Source of the DNA: SZUA-37 sp964472525
Lineage (GTDB): Bacteria; Pseudomonadota; Gammaproteobacteria; UBA6429; Thiohalophilaceae
Assembly (NCBI GenBank): GCA_964472525.1
Contig: CAYYLL010000004.1
Span: 1-64,000 of the forward strand
Length of the DNA stretch: 64,000 bases
Direction: 5' to 3'
Made by a program: the position numbers and the translations under genes. The first letter of the stretch is position 1; each line of letters begins with the position of its first letter. Below the pieces are notes generated by a model. It made no database searches. It was not told the DNA's origin and saw only the letters and a list, made by a program, of their open reading frames with translations. Shown one piece after another: positions 42,337 to 51,863 of the stretch.

Positions 42337-42918
42337 ATGAGTACAGAAGAAACATTACTGACACGCAGTGAATCAAAATGTGAATTATGCAGTGCAACCG
42401 ATAAGCTTAACGTTTACGAAATTCCACCAGAATCTAGTAATGATGCTGAAAAATGTGTACTTCTTTGCAAAACATGTACCGAGCAAATAGAAAATCCTGA
42501 TAGCGTCGATGCTAACCACTGGCGTTGCCTCAATGACAGTATGTGGAGCCAAATACCCGCTGTTCAAGTCATGGCATGGCGTATGCTGACACGCTTAAGC
42601 TCGGAAGGCTGGCCACAGGATTTACTGGATATGCTTTATTTGGACGACGAAACACTGAGCTGGGCAAAAGCAAATGGAGACGGCGATACTGGTGAAGATA
42701 CAGTGAAGCATCTGGACAGTAATGGTGCACTACTCGCGGCGGGGGATACCGTCACCCTCATCAAGGATCTCAATGTTAAGGGTGCTAACTTTACCGCCAA
42801 AAGAGGTACCGCAGTCCGCAATATCTCTTTGGTCGCTGATAATGCAGAACATATTGAGGGAAAAGTAAACAGTCAACAAATTGTTATTCTAACCAAATTT
42901 GTTAAAAAGTCGAATTAA
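42337..42918 (+). CDS. PhnA/YjdM-family protein
   Basis: A 193-residue cytoplasmic protein with an N-terminal zinc ribbon (CELCSAT and CKTCTEQ, about 16-50), a helical middle and the C-terminal PhnA domain (LDSNGALLAAGDTVTLIKDLNVKGANFTAKRGTAVRNI in part). E. coli PhnA (YjdM) was named for phosphonate use, but most family members are not phosphonoacetate hydrolases. No phosphonate genes are near. It starts 67 bases after the PepSY gene. Confidence 0.9.
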   Translation: MSTEETLLTRSESKCELCSATDKLNVYEIPPESSNDAEKCVLLCKTCTEQIENPDSVDANHWRCLNDSMWSQIPAVQVMAWRMLTRLSSEGWPQDLLDMLYLDDETLSWAKANGDGDTGEDTVKHLDSNGALLAAGDTVTLIKDLNVKGANFTAKRGTAVRNISLVADNAEHIEGKVNSQQIVILTKFVKKSN

Positions 42919-42938
42919 TCATTAGGATCTATATTTTT

Positions 42939-43403
42939 TTATAGCGCATCTGTAATGACTTGTTGATAGCGTTGTAATAATTCGGGGTTATCCATTGATC
43001 CATGATGATGAATTTGTTTCCATTGATGATCAAATAACTTATAGATACGGCTGGTACGAATTTTTAGGCCTAGTTTAATGTCTCCCGCAACTAGCGAACC
43101 CCTTTCACGGCCTTCAACATAAAACACATCATCAAACTGGTGAAAGTTAAAATCGTAGTACTCAACATAGACACGTGCCTTGCCTTGCATAATTTTCCCA
43201 TAGCCTTCCCGGATCGCATTCCAGTTACGGCGTATTCCACCAATTGGGTTACTCATCGCAATGGCATACTGACTTGCCCAGTTATTGGCAGCCTGTTCTG
43301 CATCCCTTGCATTAAAATACTTGTAAAAAGAAATAAGTGCCTTTAGTGGATGACTATTATCATCTATCATTTCCTGCCCGGTTATAACCTCTGGTAATCG
43401 CAT
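42939..43403 (-). CDS. NTF2/SnoaL-like protein under a MarR-type operator
   Basis: A 154-residue protein of the nuclear-transport-factor-2/SnoaL cone fold: SFYKYFNARDAEQAANNW, a middle GRERGSLVAGDI-type strand and RIYKLFDHQWKQIHHHGSMDNP. No catalytic residues are clear. Upstream stands a perfect palindrome GTTGTATATACAAC (43416-43429), which resembles the core of the palindrome before the MarR gene; that gene ends 69 bases upstream. So the MarR protein probably controls it. Confidence 0.75.
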   Translation of the reverse strand: MRLPEVITGQEMIDDNSHPLKALISFYKYFNARDAEQAANNWASQYAIAMSNPIGGIRRNWNAIREGYGKIMQGKARVYVEYYDFNFHQFDDVFYVEGRERGSLVAGDIKLGLKIRTSRIYKLFDHQWKQIHHHGSMDNPELLQRYQQVITDAL

Positions 43404-43415
43404 AAAACCTTTTTT

Positions 43416-43429
43416 GTTGTATATACAAC
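43416..43429. promoter_or_regulatory. MarR-type operator before the SnoaL-like gene
   Basis: A perfect 14-base palindrome GTTGTATATACAAC, 13 bases before the gene start. It shares GTTGTA-N2-(T/G)(A/C)CAAC with the MarR gene's own palindrome. Confidence 0.55.
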
Positions 43430-43471
43430 TATATAAATAAATATTTACTTTATTTAATCAATTTTGCTAAT

Positions 43472-43891
43472 TTAATTGGTATCCAAATTATTAGCAGTTT
43501 GCTTTATTTGTTGAACAATCTCTTTAAAATTTTTCGAACCTAACTGCGCCTGTATTCTTTTATAAAGGTCATCACCAATTTTATTCAGTTTAATTGCAAG
43601 TTGCTTCCCCTTTGCCGTTGCAACTAAGCTATTTTGACGAGCATCATCTGTTGTTTGTTTTACAATTAAACTTTTATCCATTAATACATTGGTAAACCGA
43701 GTAATTGTTGATTTTTCTAGTTGTAACTGTTCAGCTATTTCTTTTTGAGTAAGATAAGGCTTAGCAGCAACCATTCTCAACATATACGCATGTGGTGCAG
43801 ATAGCCCTGCTTCCTGATAGGCACCATCCCAGATTCGATTTAATTTTCGAACCAGTCCATTACTATTAAAAAACAGGCATCTTTCAAACAT
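43472..43891 (-). CDS. MarR-family transcriptional regulator
   Basis: A 139-residue winged-helix regulator. From the ATG at 43891 (MFERCLFFNSNGLVRKLNR) the length is normal; an ATG at 43942 adds 17 residues and would put the 43907-43934 palindrome inside the gene, so it is rejected. The wHTH reads YLTQKEIAEQLQLEKSTITRFTNVLMDKSLIVKQTTDDARQ in part, the recognition helix and wing. Ligand unknown; the first ten residues carry one Cys that could act as a redox sensor. Confidence 0.92.
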   Translation of the reverse strand: MFERCLFFNSNGLVRKLNRIWDGAYQEAGLSAPHAYMLRMVAAKPYLTQKEIAEQLQLEKSTITRFTNVLMDKSLIVKQTTDDARQNSLVATAKGKQLAIKLNKIGDDLYKRIQAQLGSKNFKEIVQQIKQTANNLDTN

Positions 43892-43906
43892 GTAGTTAGT
43901 ATAGAT

Positions 43907-43934
43907 CACTATAGTTGTACATGCAACTATAGTG
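43907..43934. promoter_or_regulatory. 28-base palindromic operator of the MarR gene
   Basis: CACTATAGTTG and CAACTATAGTG, an 11-base perfect inverted repeat around TACATG. It lies 15 bases before the MarR start and is probably its autoregulatory operator. Confidence 0.6.
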
Positions 43935-43964
43935 TGCTTCATTGACCCAAAAATTTATTATTAT

Positions 43965-44324
43965 TTAACTATTGATAAAAGGCATTATCGTTATATAAAG
44001 TATAACGGCAATACTAAAAATATACGCAATAAAGCGCAGTGGGCTTTCACGTATATTACTTAGCAAGGTTGGTGCATGGCCCTTGTTTTTAAGTTCTGCA
44101 TAATCAGCATGAAACTGCTGTGTACGTTGTTGCTGATATTCATCAATAAGTAATACGGCTGTCGGGTATTGCATTTCATCCTTTAACCAAATAGCAGCCA
44201 TAGCAATCCCCCAATTCCCTGCATGGGTTTCATAAAAATCCAGATCATTCTCACTCAGCAGTTTACGAATATCCTGTGCTTCATCAAGCGGCACATCACG
44301 AAGTTTAAAGAGTAACTTAGCCAT
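43965..44324 (-). CDS. DUF6164-family membrane protein
   Basis: A 119-residue protein with a soluble N-terminal part (FKLRDVPLDEAQDIRKLL, a BetaAlpha domain resembling a putative signal-transducing fold, and HAGNWGIAMAAIWL) and one C-terminal membrane helix (about 95-115: FIAYIFSIAVILYITIM). Such proteins are found in gammaproteobacteria with unknown role. It follows metH on the minus strand by 14 bases and is probably cotranscribed with it. Confidence 0.8.
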   Translation of the reverse strand: MAKLLFKLRDVPLDEAQDIRKLLSENDLDFYETHAGNWGIAMAAIWLKDEMQYPTAVLLIDEYQQQRTQQFHADYAELKNKGHAPTLLSNIRESPLRFIAYIFSIAVILYITIMPFINS

Positions 44325-44338
44325 TTAAGCACTTATCA

Positions 44339-47300
44339 TTAACTGTCATAACCAAGATTTGGGGCTAACCAACGTTCGGCATCGTCTATCGACATGCCTT
44401 TACGTTTAGCATAATCCTCGACCTGATCTTTATTAATTTTCCCAATACCAAAGTAACTTGATTCAGGATGACTAAAATACCAACCACTCACCGATGCTGC
44501 TGGCCACATCGCATAACTTTCGGTTAACGCTACACCCGTATTTTTTTCTGCATCGAGTAATGTCCAGAGTTTTGGTTTTTCGGTGTGATCCGGACAAGAA
44601 GGATAACCCGGCGCAGGACGGATACCACGATAATCTTCTTTTACCAGTCGAGTATTATCAAAATCTTTATTTCTAAATGCGCTATCGGGTGACCAGTTAC
44701 TATTATTTTCGTTGCCGGAGTAGCCCCAGTTAATATGGCGAACTCGTTGGTGCATATGTTCGGCAAAAGCTTCTGCAAAACGATCAGCCAGGGCTTTTAG
44801 CATAATAGACTGATAATCGTCATGATCTTTTTCAAAACGTTCAACATGTTCATCAATACCTATACCAGCCGTTACAACAAAACCACCCACATAATCCTGC
44901 TTACCACTGTCTTTTGGTGCGACAAAATCAGCATTGCTACGATTGGGTTTACCCGGTGGACGTTCAGTTTGCTGACGTAAATGATTTAAGGTCGTTATCA
45001 CTTCATTACGCGACTCGTCACTATAAACTTCAATATCATCATCATTGACACTATTCGCCGGGAACAAACCCACAACGGCGCGGGCTTTTAACCAGCGTTC
45101 ATCGATAATTTGTTTTAACATGGTTTGTGCATCGGCAAACAACTTTTTGGCTTCGACACCTTTTTCTGCATCATCAAATATTTTGGGGTAACTGCCTTTT
45201 AATTCCCAGGTATGGAAGAACGGAGTCCAGTCAATATACGGAACCAGATATTCCAGTGGCATATCATCAAACGCCTGAATACCTTTGATATTAGGCACCG
45301 ATGGCGTGTATTGTTGCCAGTCTATTTTTAATTTATTTTGGCGTGCTTGTTCTATCGACAACCAACTTATTTTTGCTCGCCGACCCGCATGGGCAACTCT
45401 GACTTTTTCATACTCATCGTGTATTTCTTTTACAAAGGTTTCTTTAAAATCTTCACTGATTAATTTTTGTGCCACACCCACTGCACGAGAAGCATCTTTT
45501 ACCCATACGGTCGAGCCATGATAGTTTTGTTCTATCTTAACCGCAGTGTGTGCCTTAGATGTCGTTGCACCACCAATCATTAAGGGCATACCGAAACCAA
45601 GCCGTTCCATTTCTTTGGCAAGATGTACCATTTCATCTAGCGAAGGTGTAATTAAACCCGACAAACCAATAATATCAACACCTTCTGCTTTTGCTGCTTC
45701 TAAAATTTTATTAGCAGGCACCATCACACCTAGATCAATCACTTCAAAATTATTACATTGCAACACAACACCAACAATATTCTTACCAATATCATGTACG
45801 TCACCTTTAACAGTCGCCATTAATATTTTACCGTTAGAGCGTGTGCCATCTCCTTTTTCGGCTTCAATATAAGGTAACAAATAGGCAACGGCTTTTTTCA
45901 TTACCCGTGCAGACTTAACCACCTGTGGTAAGAACATTTTACCCTCACCAAATAAATCACCCACCACGTTCATACCGTCCATCAGTGGCCCTTCGATGAC
46001 TTCAATGGGACGACTGAATGCAGTACGTGCTTCTTCGGTATCTTCAACTACATACGCGTCAATACCTTTTACTAGAGCATGTTCCAAACGTTTGGCAACC
46101 GGCAAGTTTCGCCATTCCAAATCTTCTGTTTTTGCTTTTGTTGAACCATCACCGATAAACTTACTAGCAATATCCAGTAAATGTTCAGTCGCATCAGGAG
46201 TTTTGTTTAACACAACATCTTCAACGGCGTTACGCAGCTCCTCTGGCAAGTCATCATAAACGGCGAGCTGGCCTGCATTTACAATACCCATGCTCATACC
46301 ATTTTTAATGGCATAATATAAAAATACCGCATGAATAGCTTCACGAACTGGGTTATTACCACGAAAGGAGAACGATACATTGGACACACCACCGCTAATC
46401 AAGGCATGTGGCAGGTTTTTCTTTATCTCATGAGTGGCTTCAATAAAATCGACACCGTAATTATTATGTTCTTCGATGCCAGTAGCAATTGCAAAAATAT
46501 TCGGATCGAAAATAATATCTTGTGGAGGAAAATCAACGTCTTCCACTAAAATTTTATAAGCACGTGCACAAATTTCGATTTTACGTTTTTTGGTATCGGC
46601 CTGACCGACTTCATCAAAAGCCATCACAATAATCGCCGCACCATAACGACGACAAAGCTTTGCCTGCTGGATAAAATTTTCTTCGCCTTCTTTTAAGCTG
46701 ATCGAGTTAACAATACCTTTACCCTGAATACATTTTAAACCTTCTTCAAGGATTGGCCATTTGGATGAGTCAACCATTACTGGCACCCTTGAAATATCAG
46801 GCTCACTGGCTATCAGGTTTAAAAACATTTTCATTGCCGCTTGCCCATCTAACATACCTTCATCCATGTTGATGTCGATAATTTGTGCGCCGTTCTCAAC
46901 CTGTTCACGAGCAACACTGAGGGCTTCGTCGTAATTGTCTTCAAGAATTAAACGTTTGAATTTAGCCGAACCAGTCACATTGGTACGTTCACCCACATTA
47001 ACAAACAAGGAGTCTTCAGTAATATTACAGGGTTCCAGACCTGCTAAGCGTGTTGTAAAGTCTTCTTCTTTCGGTTGGCGAGGCGGATACTTGGCAACCA
47101 CATCGGCTATTGCTTTAATAAATGCAGGGCTTGTGCCACAACAACCACCAATAATATTGATAAAACCATTTTTAGCCCACTCTTCAATTTCGGCAGCCAT
47201 TTCTTCTGGTGTTTCGTCGTATTCACCAAATTCATTGGGCAAACCTGCATTGGGGTGCGTATTGATATGGCAGTTAGCAATACCGGCAATTTCTTCCACA

Positions 47301-48064
47301 TACTGGCGTAATTCAGTTGCACCTAATGCACAGTTAAACCCAAAGCTGATAGGTTTAACATGACGTAGTGAATTATAAAAAGCCTCGGCCGTTTGCCCCG
47401 ATAAAGTTCGACCAGAAGCATCGGTAATCGTACCAGAAATCATAATGGGTAAACGCTTGCCCATTTGTTCAAAATATTCTTCTATCGCAAATAAGGCGGC
47501 TTTTGCATTTAAGGTATCGAATATTGTTTCGACCAGTAGAATATCGCAACCACCTTCTACCAATGCTTTGGTGGCCTCTAAATATGTTTCACGCAAGTCA
47601 TCAAAACTGATATTGCGAAAACCGGGATTGTTAACGTCGGGGCTTAAAGAAGCTGTTCGATTGGTTGGGCCTAACACACCCGCAACAAAACGGGGCTTGT
47701 CGGCCGTTGAAAATTCATCACAAACTTCGCGGGCAATTCTCGCTGCTTCAAAATTAAGCTCATAAACCAATTCTTCCATGTCATAGTCTGCCATTGAAAC
47801 CTTGTTGGCATTAAACGTATTGGTTTCTAAAATATCTGCCCCAGCTTCCAAATAAGCCGCATGAATATCATGGATAATTTTGGGTTGAGTTAGTACCAGT
47901 AAATCGTTATTACCTTTTAAGTCGCTAGCATAATCGGCAAAACGTTCGCCTCGATATTCAGCTTCACCTAACTTATAGGACTGGATCATGGTGCCCATAG
48001 CACCATCTAAAACAAGAATACGTTCTTTAAGGGCTTGTTCTAATTTATTTGTAGACTGACTCAT
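44339..48064 (-). CDS. metH: Cobalamin-dependent methionine synthase
   Basis: A 1241-residue, four-module enzyme that transfers a methyl group from methyltetrahydrofolate to homocysteine through cobalamin. The homocysteine domain (about 10-330) holds the zinc cysteines (ending GGCCGTSP), the pterin domain lies at about 350-620, and the B12 cap and Rossmann domain at about 650-895 hold DVHDIGKNIVG with the cobalt-liganding His757. The reactivation domain (about 900-1241) with ERPPGKPNRSNADF-like and GYPSCPDHTEK elements binds SAM. Length and order are those of E. coli MetH (His759 there). No cobalamin or SAM riboswitch is seen upstream. Confidence 0.98.
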   Translation of the reverse strand: MSQSTNKLEQALKERILVLDGAMGTMIQSYKLGEAEYRGERFADYASDLKGNNDLLVLTQPKIIHDIHAAYLEAGADILETNTFNANKVSMADYDMEELVYELNFEAARIAREVCDEFSTADKPRFVAGVLGPTNRTASLSPDVNNPGFRNISFDDLRETYLEATKALVEGGCDILLVETIFDTLNAKAALFAIEEYFEQMGKRLPIMISGTITDASGRTLSGQTAEAFYNSLRHVKPISFGFNCALGATELRQYVEEIAGIANCHINTHPNAGLPNEFGEYDETPEEMAAEIEEWAKNGFINIIGGCCGTSPAFIKAIADVVAKYPPRQPKEEDFTTRLAGLEPCNITEDSLFVNVGERTNVTGSAKFKRLILEDNYDEALSVAREQVENGAQIIDINMDEGMLDGQAAMKMFLNLIASEPDISRVPVMVDSSKWPILEEGLKCIQGKGIVNSISLKEGEENFIQQAKLCRRYGAAIIVMAFDEVGQADTKKRKIEICARAYKILVEDVDFPPQDIIFDPNIFAIATGIEEHNNYGVDFIEATHEIKKNLPHALISGGVSNVSFSFRGNNPVREAIHAVFLYYAIKNGMSMGIVNAGQLAVYDDLPEELRNAVEDVVLNKTPDATEHLLDIASKFIGDGSTKAKTEDLEWRNLPVAKRLEHALVKGIDAYVVEDTEEARTAFSRPIEVIEGPLMDGMNVVGDLFGEGKMFLPQVVKSARVMKKAVAYLLPYIEAEKGDGTRSNGKILMATVKGDVHDIGKNIVGVVLQCNNFEVIDLGVMVPANKILEAAKAEGVDIIGLSGLITPSLDEMVHLAKEMERLGFGMPLMIGGATTSKAHTAVKIEQNYHGSTVWVKDASRAVGVAQKLISEDFKETFVKEIHDEYEKVRVAHAGRRAKISWLSIEQARQNKLKIDWQQYTPSVPNIKGIQAFDDMPLEYLVPYIDWTPFFHTWELKGSYPKIFDDAEKGVEAKKLFADAQTMLKQIIDERWLKARAVVGLFPANSVNDDDIEVYSDESRNEVITTLNHLRQQTERPPGKPNRSNADFVAPKDSGKQDYVGGFVVTAGIGIDEHVERFEKDHDDYQSIMLKALADRFAEAFAEHMHQRVRHINWGYSGNENNSNWSPDSAFRNKDFDNTRLVKEDYRGIRPAPGYPSCPDHTEKPKLWTLLDAEKNTGVALTESYAMWPAASVSGWYFSHPESSYFGIGKINKDQVEDYAKRKGMSIDDAERWLAPNLGYDS

Positions 48065-48168
48065 ACGGACTCATTTAATTGTAACGATTGAATGGGCGAA
48101 GTTTAGCATGCCTGATAGGAATGGACTATATACTAAGGAATAGTGGTAGCAAAAATAGCTGGATATGT

Positions 48169-48738
48169 CTAGATATTATCTAACCAGTGTTTAAGGCTAT
48201 CAGCCTCACGTTTAATATATGAGGAATCGTTAAACGCTTGACCAATCACACTGATACCTTGTGTACAGGTTAATAGGTGCATGGCGAAATGACTCGCCTG
48301 TTCTTTGTTGTGACCGAGTAAAACAAATTGTTCGGTAATCCAGTCCCTAAATAATACGATCATTTGCGTTGCATCACTGTAATTAATATTGTTGATCTTG
48401 TTAAGCTCGGAACAAACTGTTCCGATAGGGCAGCCATATTTAACAATATTGTCCCGATAGCCCACAATCATATCAACGTACTGATGTAAGCGTTCTTTAG
48501 CTGAAGAAATATTCTCATTCCATTCGTTTATAATTTGTTTGATGCCGATTTTTTTATTTTCAATAACCGCAGCTAGAATATCGTCTTTAGTTTTGAAGTG
48601 ATAATAAAAATTACCGCGAGATATACCAACCACTTTGGCAATGTCTGAAAAAGAAGTATGGTTAAAGCCCTGCCGATAAAATAAATCATCGGCAGTGGAT
48701 ACTATTTTGTTACGCATTGTTTCGGCTTTAGTATTCAC
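48169..48738 (-). CDS. TetR/AcrR-family repressor, likely NemR-like
   Basis: A 189-residue regulator with a TetR N-terminal HTH (ADDLFYRQGFNHTSFSDIAKVVGISRGNFYYHFKTKDDIL) and a helical ligand domain with one Cys (YGCPIGTVCSEL), the pattern of NemR-type cysteine sensors. It lies 48 bases after the Old Yellow Enzyme gene, so both probably share the promoter upstream, where two TAGG-N8-CCTA sites occur. The first ATG is used; another at 48717 (MRNK) is possible. Confidence 0.9.
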   Translation of the reverse strand: MNTKAETMRNKIVSTADDLFYRQGFNHTSFSDIAKVVGISRGNFYYHFKTKDDILAAVIENKKIGIKQIINEWNENISSAKERLHQYVDMIVGYRDNIVKYGCPIGTVCSELNKINNINYSDATQMIVLFRDWITEQFVLLGHNKEQASHFAMHLLTCTQGISVIGQAFNDSSYIKREADSLKHWLDNI

Positions 48739-48786
48739 GGCTAAAAACCCATACTTCTGTGGTGATCCTTGGCTATTATATCCTAC

Positions 48787-49893
48787 TCATGCTAATGCCG
48801 TCTCTTTTTCTAAGAATGGGTAATCGATATAACCTATTTCATCTCCCCCATAGAATGTATCGGGGTTAGGTTTATTTAATTCAGCAGCTGTTTTAAAACG
48901 CTCAACGAGGTCAGGATTTGCTATATATAAAGTACCAAAGGCAATACTGTCTGCTGTACCTGTGTTAATAGCCGATTCAGCTTTAGGCAGATCGTAAGCA
49001 AAATTAGCTATATAATATCCAGCAAAGTTATTTTTAAATTTCTGATAGTCCAGTTTTTTAGAACCGTTCACCATATCCCCTTCAACAACATGCAGGTAAG
49101 CTAGGCCAAGTTTTCCAAGTTGCTTTGTCACATAGTCAAATATTTCTTGTGGGTTGGAGTCATTAATATCATTAAAGGTATTTTCAGGTGATAACCGTAC
49201 TCCCACATGCGCAGCATCCCAGGCATACATGACGGTGCCCACAACCTCACCTAATAAACGATAGCGATTTTCAAGACTACCACCGTATTCATCATTGCGT
49301 TGATTAGCTCCATCGCGTAAAAATTGATCAATTAAATAGCCATTGGCTGCGTGAATTTCTACTCCGTCAAAGCCAGCCGCTTTCGCATTTTCTGTTGCCA
49401 CTTTATATTGTTCGACTATTGCGCTTATTTCATTCTGCTCTAGGGCATGCGGCTCAACGTAAGCTTGCATCCCTTCATATGTGATTGCCTCACCTTTTGG
49501 CTTAATAGCCGAAGGCGCAACTGGCAGTGCATTATTTGGCTGCATTGAAGGATGGGAAATACGCCCCACATGCCAAAGTTGTAAGACAATTTTGCCACCT
49601 TCCTGATGTACCGCATCGGTCACCTTTTTCCAACCCGCCACTTGTTCTGCACTATGAATACCCGGTGTTGCAGGATAACCAACACCTTGCGGTGATACCT
49701 GAGAGCCTTCGGTAATAATCAACCCCGCCGTGGCACGTTGTCGATAATATTCCACATTCATCGGTTGAGGCACATTGCCACTGGCGGCACGATTACGAGT
49801 TAATGGTGCCATCACGATGCGGTTAGCCACTTCAATGGCGCCTATCCTGCCACCTGAAAACAAGTCTATGTCCATATTTTCTTTATTTTTCAT
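48787..49893 (-). CDS. Old Yellow Enzyme-family alkene reductase
   Basis: A 368-residue FMN-dependent ene-reductase. Signs are the TIM-barrel start MAPLTRNRA, LQLWHVGRISHPSMQP, the catalytic HAANGYLIDQFL with its His/Asn pair, NEYGGSLENR and GVRLSPENTF. Such enzymes (NemA) reduce activated alkenes and nitro esters and detoxify electrophiles. An AAAAGGAG ribosome site supports the start at 49893. The repressor gene follows directly, and paired TAGG-N8-CCTA sites lie in the promoter region. Confidence 0.95.
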   Translation of the reverse strand: MKNKENMDIDLFSGGRIGAIEVANRIVMAPLTRNRAASGNVPQPMNVEYYRQRATAGLIITEGSQVSPQGVGYPATPGIHSAEQVAGWKKVTDAVHQEGGKIVLQLWHVGRISHPSMQPNNALPVAPSAIKPKGEAITYEGMQAYVEPHALEQNEISAIVEQYKVATENAKAAGFDGVEIHAANGYLIDQFLRDGANQRNDEYGGSLENRYRLLGEVVGTVMYAWDAAHVGVRLSPENTFNDINDSNPQEIFDYVTKQLGKLGLAYLHVVEGDMVNGSKKLDYQKFKNNFAGYYIANFAYDLPKAESAINTGTADSIAFGTLYIANPDLVERFKTAAELNKPNPDTFYGGDEIGYIDYPFLEKETALA

Positions 49894-49941
49894 TAAGTTA
49901 CTCCTTTTGAGTCATTATATTAAATTCTACACCACCCTAAT

Positions 49942-49957
49942 TAGGACAATAGTCCTA
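49942..49957. promoter_or_regulatory. TetR-type operator 1 (TAGGAC-AATA-GTCCTA)
   Basis: A perfect inverted repeat with six-base arms and a four-base centre, 49 bases before the Old Yellow Enzyme start. A second, near-perfect copy lies 31 bases further out. It recalls E. coli NemR boxes in layout. Confidence 0.6.
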
Positions 49958-49972
49958 GAACAAAAGTAAAAA

Positions 49973-49988
49973 TAGGTCAATCGTCCTA
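49973..49988. promoter_or_regulatory. TetR-type operator 2 (TAGGTC-AATC-GTCCTA)
   Basis: Matches operator 1 at 14 of 16 positions, one arm base altered. The 31-base spacing is about three helical turns, so two dimers would bind on the same face. Confidence 0.55.
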
Positions 49989-50172
49989 ATTTGTCAAGCT
50001 CCGTCTTTAATACAAGCTAAAACCAAAGTTTAGAATAACACCTTGAAAATATTAAAAAGAACAAGCAAATTTCAGTATAGAGTATAGTGAAGAACCTGTT
50101 GGCGAAATCAAGCCATTCGCGTTGCACGCCGCTTGATTAGTGCTTTAGATTCCAATCAAATTGAGAAACAAG

Positions 50173-50865
50173 ATGAAAACAATCGGTCTTTTAGGTGGTA
50201 TGAGTTGGGAGAGTACGACTAGTTACTATCGTGCGATAAATGAAGGTGTAAGAAAATCACTTGGGGGATTACACTCTGCAAAAATTGCGATGTATAGTGT
50301 TGATTTTGATCCCATCGAAAAACTACAACATAAAGGTGACTGGGAAGCCACTGCAAAGGTGTTATCCGAAGCAGCCCAAAATATACAATCAGCAGGTGCT
50401 GATTTTTTACTTATCTGCACAAACACGATGCACAAGGTGGCCCCACAGATAAAAAAATCCATAGATATCCCATTACTTCATATAGCGGATGCAACCGCTG
50501 AGGTGCTGATTGAAAATAGAATTAAAAAGGTTGGCTTGCTGGGTACCGCATTTACAATGGAACAGACATTCTACAAAGGTCGGCTAATTGAAAAACACGG
50601 GTTGAATGTTCTAGTTCCGAATAGTACCGATAGAAAAATTATTCACAATATAATTTATCAAGAACTTTGTTTAGGGAAAATTGAAGTGAGTTCAAAAATC
50701 GAGTATTTGCGCATCATTGAGTGGTTGGTTAATCAAGGTGCCGAAGCAATCATTCTTGGGTGTACAGAAATTGGAATGTTAATAAACCAAAAGGATACCA
50801 GTGTAACACTGTTCGATACGACGGCTATTCATGCTGATAAGGCCGTAAAATATGCACTGCAATAA
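50173..50865 (+). CDS. Aspartate/glutamate racemase family protein
   Basis: A 230-residue Asp/Glu racemase-type protein of the cofactor-independent fold. The start is the ATG at 50173 (a TTG at 50161 adds four residues). Both catalytic cysteines are present: ICTNTMHK (about residue 82) in the first half and LGCTEIGML (about 195) in the second, with GGMSWESTTSYY at the N-terminus. Aspartate racemase is the closest guess; the substrate is not proven. Its stop overlaps an ATG (TAATG) that would couple to the damaged transporter gene. Confidence 0.92.
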   Translation: MKTIGLLGGMSWESTTSYYRAINEGVRKSLGGLHSAKIAMYSVDFDPIEKLQHKGDWEATAKVLSEAAQNIQSAGADFLLICTNTMHKVAPQIKKSIDIPLLHIADATAEVLIENRIKKVGLLGTAFTMEQTFYKGRLIEKHGLNVLVPNSTDRKIIHNIIYQELCLGKIEVSSKIEYLRIIEWLVNQGAEAIILGCTEIGMLINQKDTSVTLFDTTAIHADKAVKYALQ

Positions 50866-51768
50866 TGAAGATTTTACCTTATTAATCATTCTTTATTAAA
50901 AACAATCGTTCTTGCCGGGTTAGCATTACTTGCATTTGCGGCCAACTCGGTACTATGTCGCTTAGCCCTAGGAAATGAGGCGATAGATGCATCGAGTTTT
51001 ACTGTTATACGGCTATTATCAGGCACTCTTGTTCTTTTTATAATTATTGGCTCCACCAGAGATATAACAAGGGTATCTACAAAAGGTAGTTGGGCAGCTA
51101 GCTTTATACTATTTCTATACGCTGTTACATTTTCTTATGCTTATATTTCGTTGGACACCGGTACGGGTGCATTGATTTTATTTAGCGCAGTTCAGATAAC
51201 AATGATTTTACTGTCTCTTATTTCTGGTACACGATTGCATTACACTGAATGGGTAGGCGTAATCATTGCTTTTACGGGGTTTGTCTACCTTATTCTGCCC
51301 AGTATTACTACACCGTCAACTACGGGATTTTTGCTAATGGCTGTGGCTGGAATATCATGGGGTGTTTATACTCTGAAAGGTCGTGGTTCGCAGAACCCTC
51401 TTATGGATACGGCTTATAATTTCTTTAGGACTATTCCATTCGTTATACTGTTAGCCATTATTACTATTAATAATACGCATTATACATTTTCAGGAATATT
51501 ATTAGCTTTATTGTCTGGCGGTATTGCATCAGGAATTGGTTACACTATATGGTATATCGCTCTTGGTAGTCTTTCAGCTACTCAAGCGGCAGTCCTTCAA
51601 CTGTTAGTCCCGGTTATTGCCGCAGTGGGTGGTATTGTCTTTGTGTCTGAAGTAATCACTTTACGCCTGATGATTTCAACTGCCATCGTTCTTGGTGGTA
51701 TATTAATGGTCGTTTTAGGTAGATATTATTTTGTTCAGTTACAATCAAACAACAAGAATAACAAATAG
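50865..51768 (+). pseudogene. EamA/DMT-family transporter with a damaged start
   Basis: A full-length EamA-type membrane frame of some 295 residues (from 50881) with about ten helices (e.g. TIVLAGLALLAFAANSVL, ISWGVYTLKG, SATQAAVLQLLVPVIAAVGG). That frame has no ATG, GTG or TTG until the TTG at 51151, which would delete the first 90 residues. An ATG at 50865 overlaps the racemase stop in typical TAATG style, but reads only six codons before TAA in another frame; removing one base just after it gives MKILPINHSLLKT in frame. So a 1-base insertion has probably killed the gene, or an ATT at 50881 is used. Confidence 0.6.
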
Positions 51769-51863
51769 ATCCCATCAACTACAAAATAATATTTATTATC
51801 ACACTATCTCTTATGGCCATTGAACATAGCGTTATTTATAACAACAGCAACATGGAGAGTCTT

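Noticed and set aside
48065..48168. Looked for a cobalamin or SAM riboswitch before metH
   Set aside because: The leader is only about 100 bases and shows no B12-box-like or SAM-type stem arrangement.
50041..50160. Short frame reading YSEEPVGEIKPFALHAA before the racemase gene
   Set aside because: Only 26 codons between stops, with no start codon or ribosome site. It could be debris of an older gene, but it cannot be supported.
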